Source of the DNA: Streblospio benedicti
Lineage: Eukaryota > Annelida > Polychaeta > Spionida > Spionidae
Assembly: GCA_019095985.1 (NCBI GenBank)
Contig: CM032663.1
Location: forward strand, 38,912,733-38,976,732
Direction of reading: 5' to 3'
Length of the DNA stretch: 64,000 nucleotides
A program made the position numbers and the translations under genes. Below are positions 62,875 through 64,000 of this stretch, one piece after another. The notes beneath the pieces are model-generated. The model had not been told where the DNA came from. It did not search any database and worked only from the letters and a program-made list of their open reading frames with translations. Positions within the stretch are counted from its first letter, which is position 1. Each line of letters opens with the position of its first letter.

Positions 62875-64000
62875 TAGGACTTATACGCAATATCTATCAT
62901 AAAATGACATTAAAAAAATCTCGAGGCATCTGTCCTACATGTCCCTTTAAGTACATCATGATAATAGATTACCCGACGAAGGGCCCACAGCTCGGGATCC
63001 AATTAAACCTCAACCGGGCACAGGGTTAACAAAATCACATAGAAAATAAAAATAGAATAAAAATATATATATGCCTATTCTTCATTTAGATATTGCACCC
63101 GGATGCTGATTGTGCTTATCACGTTTTTATGACCTGGTAATGTCCCTTCCTTATTTCTATTATAGTCTTTACCAAATATAACCTACGCGTTTAAGCAGTT
63201 GCACAAAATAGCGTATAATGCACATATTCTTGACTAATTGATAGTTGCTTGACCTGTCTAAAGCCAAGGGCACAGCTGCCAGTATTGCTTTCCTGCTGCC
63301 TCACCACTGTCAAAAACTCAATGGAGACTGTAGCGATCAGTGCGTGTCCAGTGAGGTTGTGTTTGCTGAGTTGTGTCCATAGCATTACGGTTGTAATTTC
63401 TTAAGGGGGAAGCCCAGTACAATTTTTTACTTTTCTAATTTTTAGTTTATATTGATGATTTTCATAATCATTGGTATAACATGATTAAAGAATTTTTCTC
63501 AATTTTGTTTCAGAAGTGAATTTTTTTAAATGTTTTTAAAGGGCATTTTTGTGAAATAATGACCACATGTTTAGATACATACACTGAACCACTGATAGTG
63601 GGCCATTAGTTAGCAACACATATCTTGTATAGAGGAGATATTTCTTTAAATCGCCCCAGCCTTAGAATTTTTAAATATATCCTTTTAATGCAAAAATAGT
63701 AATTTCAAATATGACTACCTTTTATGACATATACATTGTATTACCAAAATGGCCTTTCCACAGCTCATTAGTAGTTCATGTGTGTGACTATTCATGAAGG
63801 AGATTCGGACTACTTTTTGTAGGCTCCAGAAAACATCACATCACACTGATCAAAAAGTATAACAAAATTATATGTATCATGATAAGTTGATTCAAGGAAC
63901 AAGCACACATCTTTAACTTTGTTTAGTATGTAAAGAGTAATAAAAAAATTGGAGGATGATAATGATCAAACCCAACAGATCATCAGACAAACCAATATGT
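62875..64000. other. Gene-free right end
   Basis: A+T-rich sequence with no recognised feature to the end of the window. Confidence 0.45.

Noticed and set aside
62547-62890. Gly/Arg- and Pro-rich frames on both strands
   Set aside because: Translations of G-runs within the MITE-like element.
1-64000. Search for tRNA, rRNA, CRISPR arrays, LTR elements and Polinton-type elements
   Set aside because: No tRNA B-box in a cloverleaf context, no rRNA, no regularly spaced repeats, and no integrase, protease, capsid or envelope-like protein seen by eye.

Overview
This looks like A+T-rich nuclear DNA from an invertebrate animal, most likely a lophotrochozoan (mollusc, brachiopod or annelid). The reasons are two intron-rich innexin genes, a secreted Ly6/uPAR-type gene, a Penelope-like retroelement piece, very frequent TACATGTA-type palindromes and long introns with GT-AG borders. 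The species cannot be fixed from the sequence. No bacterial, CRISPR, rRNA or tRNA signal was seen, and no LTR retrovirus-like or capsid-bearing element was recognised.

Layout. (1) 2.7-6.5 kb, plus strand: a three-exon Ly6/uPAR (three-finger) protein, probably GPI-anchored; its introns hold degenerate repeats. (2) 9.8-10.05 kb: a broken cadherin-repeat-like exon followed by a poly(A) signal. (3) 12.36-13.27 kb: a Penelope-like element piece (GIY-YIG part only) between 121-bp inverted arms that differ at one base. (4) 14.08-22.8 kb, minus strand: an eleven-exon type I membrane receptor of 421 residues with an apple/PAN-like ectodomain, a Ser/Thr-rich stem, a Cys-rich membrane segment and a tail full of adaptor-docking motifs (PPxY, PxxPxR, YLPM and three YLxP). 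Its largest intron carries a 1,733-bp foldback transposon with a 9-bp target duplication, and the loop of that transposon holds a small receptor-tail-like reading frame. (5) 27.0-32.6 kb plus and 38.7-43.8 kb minus: two complete innexins (402 and 428 residues) facing tail to tail. They are clear paralogues, yet three of their eight introns lie at different places. A C-type-lectin-like relic lies antisense inside one innexin intron. (6) 44-64 kb: essentially gene-free, with dispersed repeats, hairpins, one unrecognised coding relic and a G-rich MITE-like element near the right end.

How the genes relate. The innexins would form hexameric gap-junction or hemichannel pores in the plasma membrane. 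The Ly6 protein and the apple-domain receptor are also cell-surface products, but nothing in the sequence links them functionally. All three genes with clear 5' borders (Ly6, receptor, second innexin) have a splice acceptor just before or close to the first ATG, so their promoters lie upstream of untranslated exons. Exon borders were read by eye, but each of the four gene models keeps frame from start to stop.
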